Assembly (NCBI RefSeq): GCF_029813835.1
Contig: NZ_JARVKV010000003.1
Coordinates: 62,001 to 126,000 of the forward strand
Reading direction: 5' to 3'
From: Streptomyces sp. DH37
GTDB lineage: Bacteria > Actinomycetota > Actinomycetes > Streptomycetales > Streptomycetaceae
Length of the DNA stretch: 64,000 nucleotides
In this document: positions 26,374 through 35,094 of the stretch, in pieces
How the letters are laid out: each line of letters begins with the position of its first letter
How positions within the stretch are numbered: position 1 is the stretch's first letter
Position numbers and translations under genes: made by a program
The notes under the pieces: generated by a model
Seen by the model: the letters and a program-made list of their open reading frames with translations, nothing else
The model's database searches: none
Told to the model about the DNA's origin: nothing

Positions 26374-26682
26374 TCAGCCGAACAGGCCGCCGTGCGACAT
26401 CCCCAGGTAGAAGCCGACGGCCGCCGCTCCCATGCTGACGACCAGCGCGAACCGCTCGCCGGTGGTCGCGGAGATCATCTGGCCCCAGCCGCCGCTGACG
26501 ATCCCCAGCAGCCCGGCCCAGGACGCGATCAGTCCGAGGCCGGGGAAGAAGCCCGTGACGAACGCGATCACGCCGAGCACCGCCGTCACCGCGACGAACC
26601 GGTTCTCGACCGGGTGCGGCCGGCCGTCGGTGTTGAGAAGGAAGGAGATCGGGCTCCTCCGTACCGCCTGTGCCATGGGCAC
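26374..26682 (-). CDS. Small three-helix membrane protein, unknown function
   Basis: A 102-residue protein with a short basic start ([15 protein letters not shown]) and three hydrophobic segments ([52 protein letters not shown]). A second ATG at 26676 may be the true start. It is flanked by femX and the divergent rpsF operon and ends at a strong hairpin. I do not recognise a characterised family, though proteins like this are common at this position in streptomycetes. Confidence 0.75.
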   Translation of the reverse strand: MPMAQAVRRSPISFLLNTDGRPHPVENRFVAVTAVLGVIAFVTGFFPGLGLIASWAGLLGIVSGGWGQMISATTGERFALVVSMGAAAVGFYLGMSHGGLFG

Positions 26683-27013
26683 CTCCCGCGGAACCGTCCG
26701 GACCCCCGGGGGCCGGAACCGTCCTGTGTGTCGAACCTGTCGGTCTTGCGGGGCGACGCCGGGTGACGCCTGTCACATCCCCTGTGTCCAGATTGCGGTG
26801 GTCGGGCACCGGATTTCAACCCGAGTGGCGGTGCGGGTACTCTGTACCGTCTGCGCGGTGTCCGCCCATGCCACTCCGGCTCCGGGAACGGACCCGGGAC
26901 TTCCCGGGGTAACACCCCGGCTGTCAGTGCCGGCCGATACCGTTGCTCACGCATCACGACCCTCCTGCCACGGAACGACCGTGGCCGCCGAGTCCAGAGG
27001 AGGTGGGTTCCAC
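26683..27013. other. Leader region of the rpsF operon
   Basis: This 331-bp stretch has no gene. A candidate plus-strand promoter is TTCAAC (26815-26820), 17 bases, then TACTCT (26838-26843), which would give an mRNA leader of about 165 bases. In the leader a small hairpin CCACGG-N5-CCGTGG (26968-26984) followed by CCGCCG precedes the GGAGG ribosome site. Many bacteria autoregulate this operon through an S6:S18-binding leader; I cannot prove that fold here. Confidence 0.4.
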
Positions 27014-27304
27014 ATGCGTCACTACGAGGTGATGGTCATCCTCGACCCCGATCTCGAGGAGCGCGCTGTCTCCCCGCTGATCGAGAGCTTCCTTTCCGTC
27101 GTCCGCGAGGCCGACGGAAAGGTCGAGAAGGTCGACACCTGGGGCCGTCGTCGTCTCTCGTACGAGATCAAGAAGAAGCCCGAGGGCATCTACTCGGTCA
27201 TCGACCTGCGGGCCGAGCCCGCGGTCGTCAAGGAGCTCGACCGTCAGATGAACCTGAACGAGTCGGTTCTGCGGACCAAGGTCCTCCGCCCCGAGACCCA
27301 CTGA
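27014..27304 (+). CDS. rpsF: 30S ribosomal protein S6
   Basis: A 96-residue ribosomal protein, full length, starting [18 protein letters not shown], a typical S6 sequence. It binds S18 in the platform of the small subunit. The ATG at 27014 has AGAGGAGG about 11 bases upstream. It is the first gene of the conserved rpsF-ssb-rpsR-rplI operon. Confidence 0.97.
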   Translation: MRHYEVMVILDPDLEERAVSPLIESFLSVVREADGKVEKVDTWGRRRLSYEIKKKPEGIYSVIDLRAEPAVVKELDRQMNLNESVLRTKVLRPETH

Positions 27305-27414
27305 GCGCTCCCGCTCAGCGGACCGTAGGGAACCGGTAGCGCCTCCGGCACTCCGGAACCACCAGCACCACAGCATCACCAGCAGCCAGCAGCACCCCGC
27401 CGAGAGGTTCACCC

Positions 27415-27978
27415 ATGGCAGGCGAGACCGTCATCACGGTCGTCGGCAATCTGGTCGACGACCCCGAGCTGCGCTTCACCCCCTCCGGTGCGGCGGTCGC
27501 GAAGTTCCGCGTCGCGTCCACCCCCCGCACCTTCGACCGCCAGACCAACGAGTGGAAGGACGGCGAGAGCCTCTTCCTGACCTGCTCGGTCTGGCGGCAG
27601 GCGGCGGAGAACGTCGCCGAGTCCCTCACCCGGGGCACCCGCGTCATCGTGCAGGGCCGTCTCAAGCAGCGGTCGTACGAGGACCGTGAGGGCGTCAAGC
27701 GCACGGTCTACGAGCTGGACGTCGACGAGGTCGGCGCCAGCCTGCGCAACGCCACGGCCAAGGTCACCAAGACCACCGGCCGCGGCGGTCAGCAGGGCGG
27801 CGGCGGTGGCGGCTGGGGCGGCGGCCCCGGCGGTGGCCAGCAGGGCGGCGGCGCACCCGCGGGCGACCCGTGGGCGACCGGCGCGCCGGCCGGCGGTCAG
27901 CAGGGCGGCGGCGGTGGCGGCTGGGGCGGTGGCTCCGGCGGTTCCGGCGGCGGCTACTCGGACGAGCCCCCCTTCTAG
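27415..27978 (+). CDS. ssb: Single-stranded DNA-binding protein
   Basis: A 187-residue SSB. The N-terminal OB fold spans about residues 1-115 ([19 protein letters not shown] through [17 protein letters not shown]). A Gly/Gln-rich linker with a duplicated unit leads to the acidic tip DEPPF that docks partner proteins. The tip sequence and the presence of the gene in the rpsF operon mark this as the essential housekeeping SSB. A 39-bp exact direct repeat lies within the linker-coding part. Confidence 0.96.
   Translation: MAGETVITVVGNLVDDPELRFTPSGAAVAKFRVASTPRTFDRQTNEWKDGESLFLTCSVWRQAAENVAESLTRGTRVIVQGRLKQRSYEDREGVKRTVYELDVDEVGASLRNATAKVTKTTGRGGQQGGGGGGWGGGPGGGQQGGGAPAGDPWATGAPAGGQQGGGGGGWGGGSGGSGGGYSDEPPF
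27783..27929 (+). repeat. 39-bp direct repeat in the ssb linker
   Basis: Bases 27783-27821 and 27891-27929 are identical over 39 bp and start 108 bp (36 codons) apart, in frame. Both encode [13 protein letters not shown]. This indicates a recent in-frame duplication or ongoing slippage of the Gly-rich linker. Confidence 0.85.
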
Positions 27979-28047
27979 GAGCCCCAGGGGGTTCCGGGAG
28001 GGCTGCGCTCACAGGCACAGACTTCTTGAACCAAACGGAGAGAGACA

Positions 28048-28284
28048 ATGGCGAAGCCGCCTGCTCGCAAGCCGAAGAAGAAGGTTTGCGTGTTCTGCAA
28101 GGACAAGATCAAGTACGTCGACTACAAGGACACGAACCTGCTGCGGAAGTTCATTTCCGACCGCGGCAAGATCCGTGCCCGCCGGGTCACCGGCAACTGC
28201 ACCCAGCACCAGCGCGACGTCGCCACGGCCGTGAAGAACAGCCGTGAGATGGCGCTGCTGCCCTACACCTCGACCGCTCGATAA
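28048..28284 (+). CDS. rpsR: 30S ribosomal protein S18, zinc-binding type
   Basis: A 78-residue S18. It keeps the cysteine motif of the zinc-binding (C+) form: CVFC near residues 14-17 and CTQH near residue 51. Streptomycetes often encode a second, cysteine-free S18 elsewhere under Zur control; that copy is not in this window. The gene lies third in the rpsF operon, 69 bp after ssb. Confidence 0.96.
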   Translation: MAKPPARKPKKKVCVFCKDKIKYVDYKDTNLLRKFISDRGKIRARRVTGNCTQHQRDVATAVKNSREMALLPYTSTAR

Positions 28285-28302
28285 GGGAAGGATGACCGAC
28301 TC

Positions 28303-28749
28303 ATGAAGATCATCCTGACCAACGAGGTCTCGGGTCTCGGCAACGCCGGCGACATCATCGAGGTGAAGGACGGGTACGCCCGCAACTACCTGCTCCCCCG
28401 CGGATTCGCCATCCGCTGGACCAAGGGCGGGGAGAAGGACGTCGAGCAGATCCGCCGCGCCCGCAAGATCCGCGAGATCGCCACGATCGAGCAGGCCAAC
28501 GAGATCAAGGGCAGGCTGGAGGGCGTCACCGTGCGCCTGAAGGTCCGCGCCGGCGACCAGGGCCGTCTGTTCGGTTCCGTCACCCAGGCCGACATCGCCT
28601 CGGCGGTGAAGGCCGCGGGCGGTCCGGACGTCGACAAGCGCCGCATCGAGCTGGACGCCCCGATCAAGACCCTGGGCTCGCACCGCGTGTCGGTGCGTCT
28701 GCACCCCGAGGTCGTCGCCAAGGTCGGCGTCGAGGTCGGCGCCGCCTGA
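28303..28749 (+). CDS. rplI: 50S ribosomal protein L9
   Basis: A 148-residue L9 with the conserved start [21 protein letters not shown], the long connecting helix, and a C-terminal domain with rRNA-binding segments ([14 protein letters not shown]). It lies 18 bp after rpsR, ends the operon, and is followed by a GC-rich hairpin. Confidence 0.97.
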   Translation: MKIILTNEVSGLGNAGDIIEVKDGYARNYLLPRGFAIRWTKGGEKDVEQIRRARKIREIATIEQANEIKGRLEGVTVRLKVRAGDQGRLFGSVTQADIASAVKAAGGPDVDKRRIELDAPIKTLGSHRVSVRLHPEVVAKVGVEVGAA

Positions 28750-28793
28750 CGGCACGCGCGACGGTACGGCCACGGCCGTACGGCAGTGACACA

Positions 28794-28829
28794 CAGGGCC
28801 GCGGTCCCCGCACGGGGGCCGCGGCCCTG
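28794..28829. terminator. Terminator after rplI, shared with the MATE gene
   Basis: A 17-bp stem with one mismatch (28794-28810 with 28813-28829) in the 100-bp gap between convergent rplI and the MATE gene. Confidence 0.75.
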
Positions 28830-28849
28830 AGCCGTCTCACCGGGGCGCC

Positions 28850-30196
28850 TCAGGCGCGTACCGCCCCGGTGACGATCCAGCGGCCCGAGCGGGCCCGCAG
28901 CCACAGGGTGGCCAGCCGCACGCCCATCATCAGCCCGGCGACCGCCCACCACAGCGCGGTCAGTCCCCCGCCCAGCACCGGAATCGCCAGCGCCACCGGG
29001 GCGAACACCACCAGCGTCGCCAGCGCCGCCCACGCCAGGTACGGGCCGTCGCCCGCGCCCATCAGCACCCCGTCCAGGACGAAGACCACCCCCGCGACCG
29101 GCGAGGTCACCGCCACCACCAGCAGCGCGGCCGTCAGCCGGTCGTGCACGGCGGTGTCCGGGGTGAACAGCGGCAGCAGCAGCGGGCGCGCCGCGACCAC
29201 CAGCACCCCCAGCACCACCCCGGAGGCGATGCCCCACTGCACCATCCGGCGGCAGGCCGCCCGCGCCCCCTCGCCGTCCCCCGCGCCCAGACAGCGGCCG
29301 ATGATCGCCTGCCCGGCGATGGCGATGGCGTCCAGCGCGAAGGCCAGCAGCGACCAGATGGTCAGCGTGATCTGGTGCGCGGCCACCTCGACGTCCCCCA
29401 GCCGGGCCGCGACGGCGGTCGCCAGCACCAGCACGGCGCGCAGCGACAGCGTGCGGATCAGCAGCGGCGCCCCGGCCCGGCCGCTGGCCCGGATGCCGGC
29501 GGCGTCCGGGCGCAGCGAGGCCCCGTGCCGCCGGGCGCCCCTGACCACCACCACCAGGTAGACGGCCGCCATCGCGCACTGGGCGGCCACCGTGCCCCAG
29601 GCCGAACCGGCGATGCCGAGCCCGGCGCCGTAGACCAGGACGAGGTTGAGCACGATGTTGGCGGAGAAGCCGCCGACGGCCACGTACAGCGGGGTCCGGG
29701 TGTCCTGCAGTCCGCGCAGCACGCCGGTGGCGGCCAGGACCACGAGCATCGCCGGAATGCCCAGCGCGCTGATCCGCAGGTACGTCACGGCGTACGGCGC
29801 CGCGGTCGCGGACGTGCCGAACAGGTCGACGAGCGCGGGTGCGGTGGGCAGTACGGCGGCCACCACCGCCGCGCCGAGCAGCAGCGCCAGCCAGATCCCG
29901 TCCATGCCCTGCCGGATCGCGGCGGGCAGGTCGCCGGCTCCGACGCGGCGGGCGACGGCGGCGGTGGTGGCGTAGGCGAGGAAGACGAAGACGTTCACCC
30001 CGGTGGTCAGCAGGGTGGCCGCGACGCCGAGCCCGGCGAGCTGCGGGGTGCCCAGATGGCCCACGATCGCGCTGTCGGCCATGACGAACAGGGGCTCCGC
30101 GACGAGCGCGCCGAAGGCGGGGAGCGCCAGCGCGATGATCTCGCGGTCGTGGCGGCGTGCCGCGGCGCGTCCGGCGGGCGGGGGAGCGTGTGTCAT
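28850..30196 (-). CDS. MATE-family multidrug/toxin efflux transporter
   Basis: A 448-residue protein with about 12 membrane helices in two related halves, including the MATE-like start DREIIALALPAFGALVAEPLF and AHQITLTIWSLLAFALDAI. It exports cationic or planar compounds by Na+ or H+ antiport; the substrate is not predictable. The ATG at 30196 is preceded by only six bases after a TTGGAT hexamer, and TTGCAA lies 17 bases further upstream, suggesting a leaderless mRNA. The gene is convergent with the rplI operon and divergent from dnaB, with a DnaA-box-rich spacer in between. Confidence 0.88.
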   Translation of the reverse strand: MTHAPPPAGRAAARRHDREIIALALPAFGALVAEPLFVMADSAIVGHLGTPQLAGLGVAATLLTTGVNVFVFLAYATTAAVARRVGAGDLPAAIRQGMDGIWLALLLGAAVVAAVLPTAPALVDLFGTSATAAPYAVTYLRISALGIPAMLVVLAATGVLRGLQDTRTPLYVAVGGFSANIVLNLVLVYGAGLGIAGSAWGTVAAQCAMAAVYLVVVVRGARRHGASLRPDAAGIRASGRAGAPLLIRTLSLRAVLVLATAVAARLGDVEVAAHQITLTIWSLLAFALDAIAIAGQAIIGRCLGAGDGEGARAACRRMVQWGIASGVVLGVLVVAARPLLLPLFTPDTAVHDRLTAALLVVAVTSPVAGVVFVLDGVLMGAGDGPYLAWAALATLVVFAPVALAIPVLGGGLTALWWAVAGLMMGVRLATLWLRARSGRWIVTGAVRA

Positions 30197-30202
30197 GATC
30201 CG

Positions 30203-30231
30203 ATCCAAACATCCACAAGTAATAGTTGCAA
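30203..30231 (-). promoter_or_regulatory. Candidate leaderless promoter of the MATE gene
   Basis: On the minus strand, TTGCAA (30231-30226), 17 bases, and TTGGAT (30208-30203) are followed by six bases and then the start codon. The predicted transcript would begin at or close to the ATG. Confidence 0.45.
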
Positions 30232-30471
30232 GACCAATGTGACCATTACCATTCCTTACCTGGGGTGAGATCCTCTGCGCCGTTTGTCGCGATCTCGGCG
30301 CGGGTCGCGAAGTTTTTCTCCTGCACAGCCGGTGGATGGCAAAAGCACAGGTCAGAGGTTGTGGAAAGGAGGGGCGGCCGACTTCTCCACAGGTCCGTCC
30401 CCCGCCCCGTGCACAGGATTCGCCGAGTTCTCCACAGGATGGGGCCGCTCATCCACATGCCCTGTGGATAA
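30209..30471. promoter_or_regulatory. Cluster of DnaA-box-like sequences upstream of dnaB
   Basis: The 451-bp MATE-dnaB spacer has no gene. It contains ACATCCACA (30209), CTTTCCACA on minus (30360-30368), TTCTCCACA (30383-30391), TTCTCCACA (30428-30436), TCATCCACA (30449-30457) and TTATCCACA on minus (30463-30471). The last is a perfect classical DnaA box, and the others each keep TCCACA. Five lie within 112 bp. An AT-rich stretch follows the first (about 30218-30260). DnaA boxes outside oriC can regulate genes or titrate DnaA. Confidence 0.6.
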
Positions 30472-30647
30472 CCGGATTGGCTGGAGCCTCCCGTGGCCCT
30501 ACCGTTGTCCGGCGCCCGCCCGCTGTTCCCCTCTTCTTCGCCCCGGTCCACCGGCATGCCGCGACCGGAGAGCGGGCGAGCCCACTGTCAGAGCCGTGCC
30601 GTAGGAAAGAGGGGCGCGGGTCGCGAGGAACGGGAGGAGGTGGCGGG

Positions 30648-32150
30648 ATGACGCAGTCCGAGCACGTCGACAGCCCGGCACCCGGTTACGCCGTGGGGGC
30701 CCCGGGGCCGGGAGGGGCCGGCCCGGGCGACCACCTCCCCGTCTCCCGCCAGCGTCGCGGCGCCGCGCCGGACGGCGAACGCCACGACCGCGGCCCGGAC
30801 ACCTGGCCGTCGGGCGCGGTGGGCGGCTTCGACCGGATCCCCCCGCAGGACCTCGACGCCGAGCAGTCGGTGCTCGGCGGCATGCTGCTGTCCAAGGACG
30901 CCATCGCGGACGTGGTGGAGACCCTCCAGGGCCAGGACTTCTACCGCCCGGCCCACGAGACGATCTACCAGGCCATCCTGGACCTGTACGCCAAGGGCGA
31001 GCCCGCCGACCCCATCACGGTCGCCGCCGAGCTGACCAGACGCGGCGAGATCGCCAAGGTCGGCGGCCCCGGCTACCTCCACTCCCTGGTCCAGACGGTC
31101 CCCACCGCGGCCAACGCCCAGTACTACGCGGAGATCGTCCACGAGCGGGCCGTCCTGCGCCGCCTGGTCGAGGCGGGCACCCGCATCACGCAGATGGGGT
31201 ACGCGGCCGACGGCGACGTCGACGAGATCGTCAACTCCGCCCAGGCCGAGATCTACGCCGTCACCGAGCAGCGCACCTCGGAGGACTACCTCCCGCTCGC
31301 CGACATCATGGAGGGCGCGCTCGACGAGATCGAGGCGATCGGCTCGCGCAGCGGCCAGATGTCGGGCGTGCCGACGGGCTTCTCCGACCTGGACTCCCTG
31401 ACCAACGGCCTCCACCCGGGCCAGATGATCGTCATCGCGGCGAGACCCGCGATGGGCAAGTCGACCCTGGCCCTGGACTTCGCCCGCGCCTGCTCGATCA
31501 AGCACAACCTGCCCAGCGTGATCTTCTCGCTGGAGATGGGCCGCAACGAGATCGCGATGCGCCTGCTGTCGGCCGAGGCGCGGGTGGCCCTGCACCACAT
31601 GCGGTCGGGCAGCATGACGGACGAGGACTGGAACCGGCTGGCACGCCAGATGCCCGAGGTCACGGGCGCTCCGCTGTACATCGACGACTCGCCGAACCTG
31701 ACGATGATGGAGATCCGCGCCAAGTGCCGCCGCCTGAAGCAGCGGAACGATCTGCGGCTGGTCGTCATCGACTACCTCCAGCTGATGCAGTCGGGCGGTT
31801 CCCGCCGTCCCGAGAGCCGCCAGCAGGAGGTCTCCGAGATGTCCCGGAACCTCAAGCTGCTGGCCAAGGAGCTGGAGGTGCCGGTGATCGCGCTCTCCCA
31901 GCTGAACCGAGGCCCGGAACAGCGCACGGACAAGAAGCCGATGGTCTCGGACCTGCGCGAGTCGGGTTCGATCGAGCAGGACGCGGACATGGTCATCCTG
32001 CTGCACCGCGAGGACGCCTACGAGAAGGAGTCGCCGCGCGCGGGCGAGGCGGACCTGATCGTGGCCAAGCACCGCAACGGCCCGACGGCGACGATCACGG
32101 TGGCCTTCCAGGGGCACTACTCGCGCTTCGTGGACATGGCCCAGACCTGA
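30648..32150 (+). CDS. dnaB: Replicative DNA helicase DnaB
   Basis: A 500-residue hexameric helicase. A streptomycete-type disordered N-terminus of about 60 residues precedes the DnaB N-domain (PPQDLDAEQSVLGGMLLSKDAI). The RecA-like motor has Walker A ARPAMGKSTLAL near residue 265, Walker B VIDYLQLM and the LSQLNRGPEQR loop. No intein interrupts it. The ATG at 30648 has GGGAGGAGG at good spacing; the frame is open to 30336 but upstream codons look non-coding. Its spacer is rich in DnaA-box-like sequences. Confidence 0.96.
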   Translation: MTQSEHVDSPAPGYAVGAPGPGGAGPGDHLPVSRQRRGAAPDGERHDRGPDTWPSGAVGGFDRIPPQDLDAEQSVLGGMLLSKDAIADVVETLQGQDFYRPAHETIYQAILDLYAKGEPADPITVAAELTRRGEIAKVGGPGYLHSLVQTVPTAANAQYYAEIVHERAVLRRLVEAGTRITQMGYAADGDVDEIVNSAQAEIYAVTEQRTSEDYLPLADIMEGALDEIEAIGSRSGQMSGVPTGFSDLDSLTNGLHPGQMIVIAARPAMGKSTLALDFARACSIKHNLPSVIFSLEMGRNEIAMRLLSAEARVALHHMRSGSMTDEDWNRLARQMPEVTGAPLYIDDSPNLTMMEIRAKCRRLKQRNDLRLVVIDYLQLMQSGGSRRPESRQQEVSEMSRNLKLLAKELEVPVIALSQLNRGPEQRTDKKPMVSDLRESGSIEQDADMVILLHREDAYEKESPRAGEADLIVAKHRNGPTATITVAFQGHYSRFVDMAQT

Positions 32151-32183
32151 GCGGGTGGTGCAGGGTCCCGGACTCCGCGGCCA

Positions 32184-32228
32184 CGTCTCACGAGCGATGG
32201 CCACGGCACCCACCCGAGCCGTGAGACG
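32184..32228. terminator. Possible terminator between dnaB and the reductase gene
   Basis: A 9-bp perfect inverted repeat CGTCTCACG (32184-32192) with 32220-32228 and a long 27-base loop between two convergent genes. The loop is long, so this is only a candidate. Confidence 0.35.
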
Positions 32229-32240
32229 GCGGGAAGCTGC

Positions 32241-32807
32241 TCAGCGCCTCGTCTCGTACCTGGTCAGGACCACGCCGCCGGGAAACGTCCGCGTCTCCAC
32301 CAGGTTCAGATTCACCCAGCCGTCCAGCGCGGTGAAGAACGACGTGCCGCCGCCCACCAGGACCGGATGGGTGGCGATCACGTACTCGTCGATCAGCCCG
32401 GCCCGCATGGCCGCCCCGGCGAGCGTTGCGCCGCCGATGTTCATCGGGCCGCCGTCCTCGGCCTTGAGCCGGGTGATCTCGGCGATCGCGTCGCCGGTGA
32501 CCAGGCGGGTGTTCCAGTCGACCCTGTCGATCGTCGAGGAGAACACCACCTTCGGGGTGTCCCGCCAGTTCCGCGCGAACTCGATCTCCGCCGGGGTGGC
32601 GTCGGGCTGCCGGTCGCCGGTCGGCCAGTAGGAGCTCATCGCCTCCCACAGTTTGCGCCCGTACAGCGACAGGCCACTCGCCTGCTCGTGGTCGAGCCAC
32701 CACTGGAACAGCTCGGGGCTCGGCGGTCCGCTCCAGCCGATGTCGTCGCCGGCCGCGGCGATGTAGCCGTCCAGGGTCAGGTTCATGCCGTAGACCAGTT
32801 TCCGCAT
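32241..32807 (-). CDS. RibD C-terminal/DHFR-like reductase
   Basis: A 188-residue protein of the dihydrofolate-reductase-like RibD_C family. It starts MRKLVYGMNLTLDGYIA, a typical opening, and has LYGRKLWEAM, the NADPH-binding segment MNIGGATLAGAAMRAGLIDEY, and HPVLVGGG. Stand-alone members are widespread in Streptomyces and have no firmly known substrate. The ATG at 32807 starts the domain. It is convergent with dnaB and begins the less conserved part of the window; it has no obvious operon partner. Confidence 0.85.
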   Translation of the reverse strand: MRKLVYGMNLTLDGYIAAAGDDIGWSGPPSPELFQWWLDHEQASGLSLYGRKLWEAMSSYWPTGDRQPDATPAEIEFARNWRDTPKVVFSSTIDRVDWNTRLVTGDAIAEITRLKAEDGGPMNIGGATLAGAAMRAGLIDEYVIATHPVLVGGGTSFFTALDGWVNLNLVETRTFPGGVVLTRYETRR

Positions 32808-33134
32808 GGCCCAGCCTTCCGTCCGTGGGTGTCCGGCGTGTGGACCGGAGCGGCGCGGGAAACTCATCGGTGCGCGATCCGGGCTCGCCGGTGGCCCCCG
32901 GGCTCGGTGCCCAGCGTGGTGTACCCGGCCGACACGGGCAAGCCGCCTGGTCCCGGCCTCGCCCTCGCGGGAGAATGCCACGGATCTGAGACCGACCGCG
33001 GGTGACGAGGACGTGGGACGACCGGGAACGCCCACGTCGCGCAGGATCGACGTGCCACGAGCGGCGAGACCCCACATGAGCGGGTTCGAGCGATCCGGTT
33101 CGCCGCCCGGCGGCCGGCGGGGGAGGCTGGAGAC
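32808..33134. other. Non-coding spacer between divergent genes
   Basis: This 327-bp stretch lies between the divergent reductase and AraC genes. I see no credible gene, strong dyad or clear promoter in it. Confidence 0.5.
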
Positions 33135-33857
33135 GTGTACCGGGAGCGGATCTCGCGACGGGTGGACGGCGCGGTGGTGTGGCACCGGGACGCCCCGCCG
33201 CAGGCCCGCCGGGTGCGGGTGCTGCCCGACGGGTGCATGGACCTGATCTGGACGCCCGGCGGGCTGCTGGTGGCGGGGCCCGACACCCGGGCCCACCTGG
33301 TCGGCGACCCTCCCCCGGGGGTGACCGGATCCGGCGGACGCCTCCACGGCACCGGTTACGCCGGCCTGCGGTTCGCGCCCGGCGCCGCGCCGCGCGCCCT
33401 CGGCGTACCGGCGCACGAACTGCGTGACGCGCGGGTGCCGCTCGGCGCGCTCTGGCCGGAGCGCGAGGTGCGGGAGCTGACCGAGCGGGTGGCCGAAGCC
33501 CCGGACCGGGGACGGGCGCTGGAGGAACTGGCCGCGGAGAGGCTGCGCCGGACGCCGGAGGACCCGCTGATCCGTGCGGTGGCCGACGGGCTGCGCGCGG
33601 GCGGGAGCGTCGCGGCGGTGGCGCGTACGGCCGGGCTCAGCGAGCGGCAGCTGCACCGCCGCTCGCTGGCCGCGTTCGGCTACGGCCCCAAGACGCTGGC
33701 GCGGGTGCTCCGGCTGGAGCGCGCGCTGCGCACGGTCCGCTCCGGTGTGCCGCCGGTGTCGGCGGCGGTCCTGGCCGGGTACGCCGACCAGGCCCATCTG
33801 TCCCGCGAGGTCCGGCAGTTGGCCGGGACCCGGCTCTCGGAGCTGCTGCCGGGCTAG
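33135..33857 (+). CDS. AraC-family transcriptional regulator
   Basis: A 240-residue regulator with an N-terminal DUF6597-like sensing region (VRVLPDGCMDLIWTPGGLLVAGPDTRAH) and a C-terminal AraC double helix-turn-helix (SVAAVARTAGLSERQLHRRSLAAFGYGPKTLARVLRLERAL). A GTG start at 33135 follows a GGAGG sequence. Its stop overlaps that of the convergent VOC gene by four bases, and such AraC/VOC pairs are common in Streptomyces. The effector is unknown. Confidence 0.87.
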   Translation: MYRERISRRVDGAVVWHRDAPPQARRVRVLPDGCMDLIWTPGGLLVAGPDTRAHLVGDPPPGVTGSGGRLHGTGYAGLRFAPGAAPRALGVPAHELRDARVPLGALWPEREVRELTERVAEAPDRGRALEELAAERLRRTPEDPLIRAVADGLRAGGSVAAVARTAGLSERQLHRRSLAAFGYGPKTLARVLRLERALRTVRSGVPPVSAAVLAGYADQAHLSREVRQLAGTRLSELLPG

Positions 33858-34279
33858 GCGCCTGACCCGTCCGGCCCGCCTGATCCGTCCGGCAGGGGCG
33901 CGAAGAGGGAGACCCCGTTGCCGTCGGGGTCGAGGACGGTGGCGTACCGCTGTCCCCAGAAGGCGTCCCAGGGGGCCTTGTGCCCGGTGTACCCGGCCCG
34001 CGTCAGTGCGGCGTACTGCCGGTCGACGTCGGCGGGGTCGTCGCAGAGGAAGGCCAGGCCGATGCGGTCGCCGCCGCTCGGCGGGGTCCAGCCGGGGTCG
34101 AAGGAGCGGACGGTGTCGACGGTGTCCCAGGCGATGCGCAGCCCGCCGGGCAGCGCGGCCTCCACATGGGGCTGTCCGTCGGCGTCGGCGGGGATGTCGA
34201 GGCCGAGCCGCCGGTAGAACGCGAGGGAGGCGGCCATGTCGGCCACGACCAGGCCGAAGAGATCGAGTCGAGGTGCCAT
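33854..34279 (-). CDS. VOC/glyoxalase-family protein
   Basis: A 141-residue protein with two beta-alpha-beta-beta-beta modules of the vicinal-oxygen-chelate fold (LDLFGLVVADMAASLAFYRRLGL; ATVLDPDGNGVSLFAPL). Members include glyoxalases, dioxygenases and antibiotic-binding proteins, and the substrate here is not predictable. Its 3' end overlaps the AraC regulator's stop on the opposite strand. Confidence 0.82.
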   Translation of the reverse strand: MAPRLDLFGLVVADMAASLAFYRRLGLDIPADADGQPHVEAALPGGLRIAWDTVDTVRSFDPGWTPPSGGDRIGLAFLCDDPADVDRQYAALTRAGYTGHKAPWDAFWGQRYATVLDPDGNGVSLFAPLPDGSGGPDGSGA

Positions 34280-34514
34280 GCGGCCACGCTAGGGGCGCGC
34301 CGGGCCGGCGGTCTTGAAGGAATCGGACGCGTCCGGTGGACGGGAGCCGGACGCGAGACGGACCGGGCCCGCACCACCGGGCCCGTCCCACCACGCCCGC
34401 CCCACCGCACGGAGCGCGGCGGCGCCGCCGGAGCGGAGGGCCGGAAGGGGCGCGCACACCTGCCCCGTGCCGGGTGGCGCCCGTGCCGGGAGCGGGCGGC
34501 ATAGGGTGCGGATC

Positions 34515-34967
34515 ATGAGCGACTTCGAGATACGCCCCGCGACGGCGGACGACCTGCGGGCCATCGTGGACCTGCTCGCCGACGACCCGCTGGGCGCCCG
34601 CCGGGAGTCCCCCGGCGACCTCGCCCCGTACCGCGCCGCGTACGAGCGCGTCGCCGCCGACCCCCAGCAGCACCTGGTCGTGGCGGTCCGCGGCGGCCGG
34701 GTCGTCGGAACGCTCCAGCTCACCGTCGTCCCCGGGCTCTCGCGGCGGGGCGCGAGCCGTTCGCTCATCGAGGCCGTGCGCGTCCACTCCGACGAGCGCG
34801 GCGGCGGGCTGGGCACCCTGCTGGTGGAGTGGGCGGTCGAGGAGTCCCGGCGACTGGGCTGCGCCCTGGTCCAGCTCACCTCCGACGCCACCCGCACCGA
34901 TGCCCACCGCTTCTACGAGCGCCTCGGCTTCACCGCCTCGCACGTGGGCTTCAAGCGGGCGCTCTGA
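34515..34967 (+). CDS. GNAT-family N-acetyltransferase
   Basis: A 150-residue single-domain GNAT. It starts MSDFEIRPATADDLRAIVDLLADD, and the acetyl-CoA loop region reads HSDERGGGLGTLLVEWAVEESRRLG, followed by HRFYERLGF, as in members annotated as stress or amino-acid acetyltransferases. It is separated from the next gene by 127 bp; no partner is evident. Confidence 0.85.
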   Translation: MSDFEIRPATADDLRAIVDLLADDPLGARRESPGDLAPYRAAYERVAADPQQHLVVAVRGGRVVGTLQLTVVPGLSRRGASRSLIEAVRVHSDERGGGLGTLLVEWAVEESRRLGCALVQLTSDATRTDAHRFYERLGFTASHVGFKRAL

Positions 34968-35094
34968 CCCGGGCGCCGCGCGGACCGGGTCGTCCACAGG
35001 CTGGGGACGGGTTCTCCGTCCGGCGTCGCGGTGCCCAGGGGCGGTGCGGTGGAGAACGCTGGCGTCCACCGGCGTCGCCGGGGAGAGTGGCGGC

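Noticed and set aside
30336..30647. An upstream start for dnaB
   Set aside because: The translated part covers the DnaA-box spacer and lacks any DnaB similarity; the ATG at 30648 has a strong ribosome site.
32864..33352. A minus-strand open frame over the reductase-AraC spacer
   Set aside because: Most of it overlaps the AraC gene in antisense and the residues are Arg/Pro/Ser-rich without a recognisable domain.
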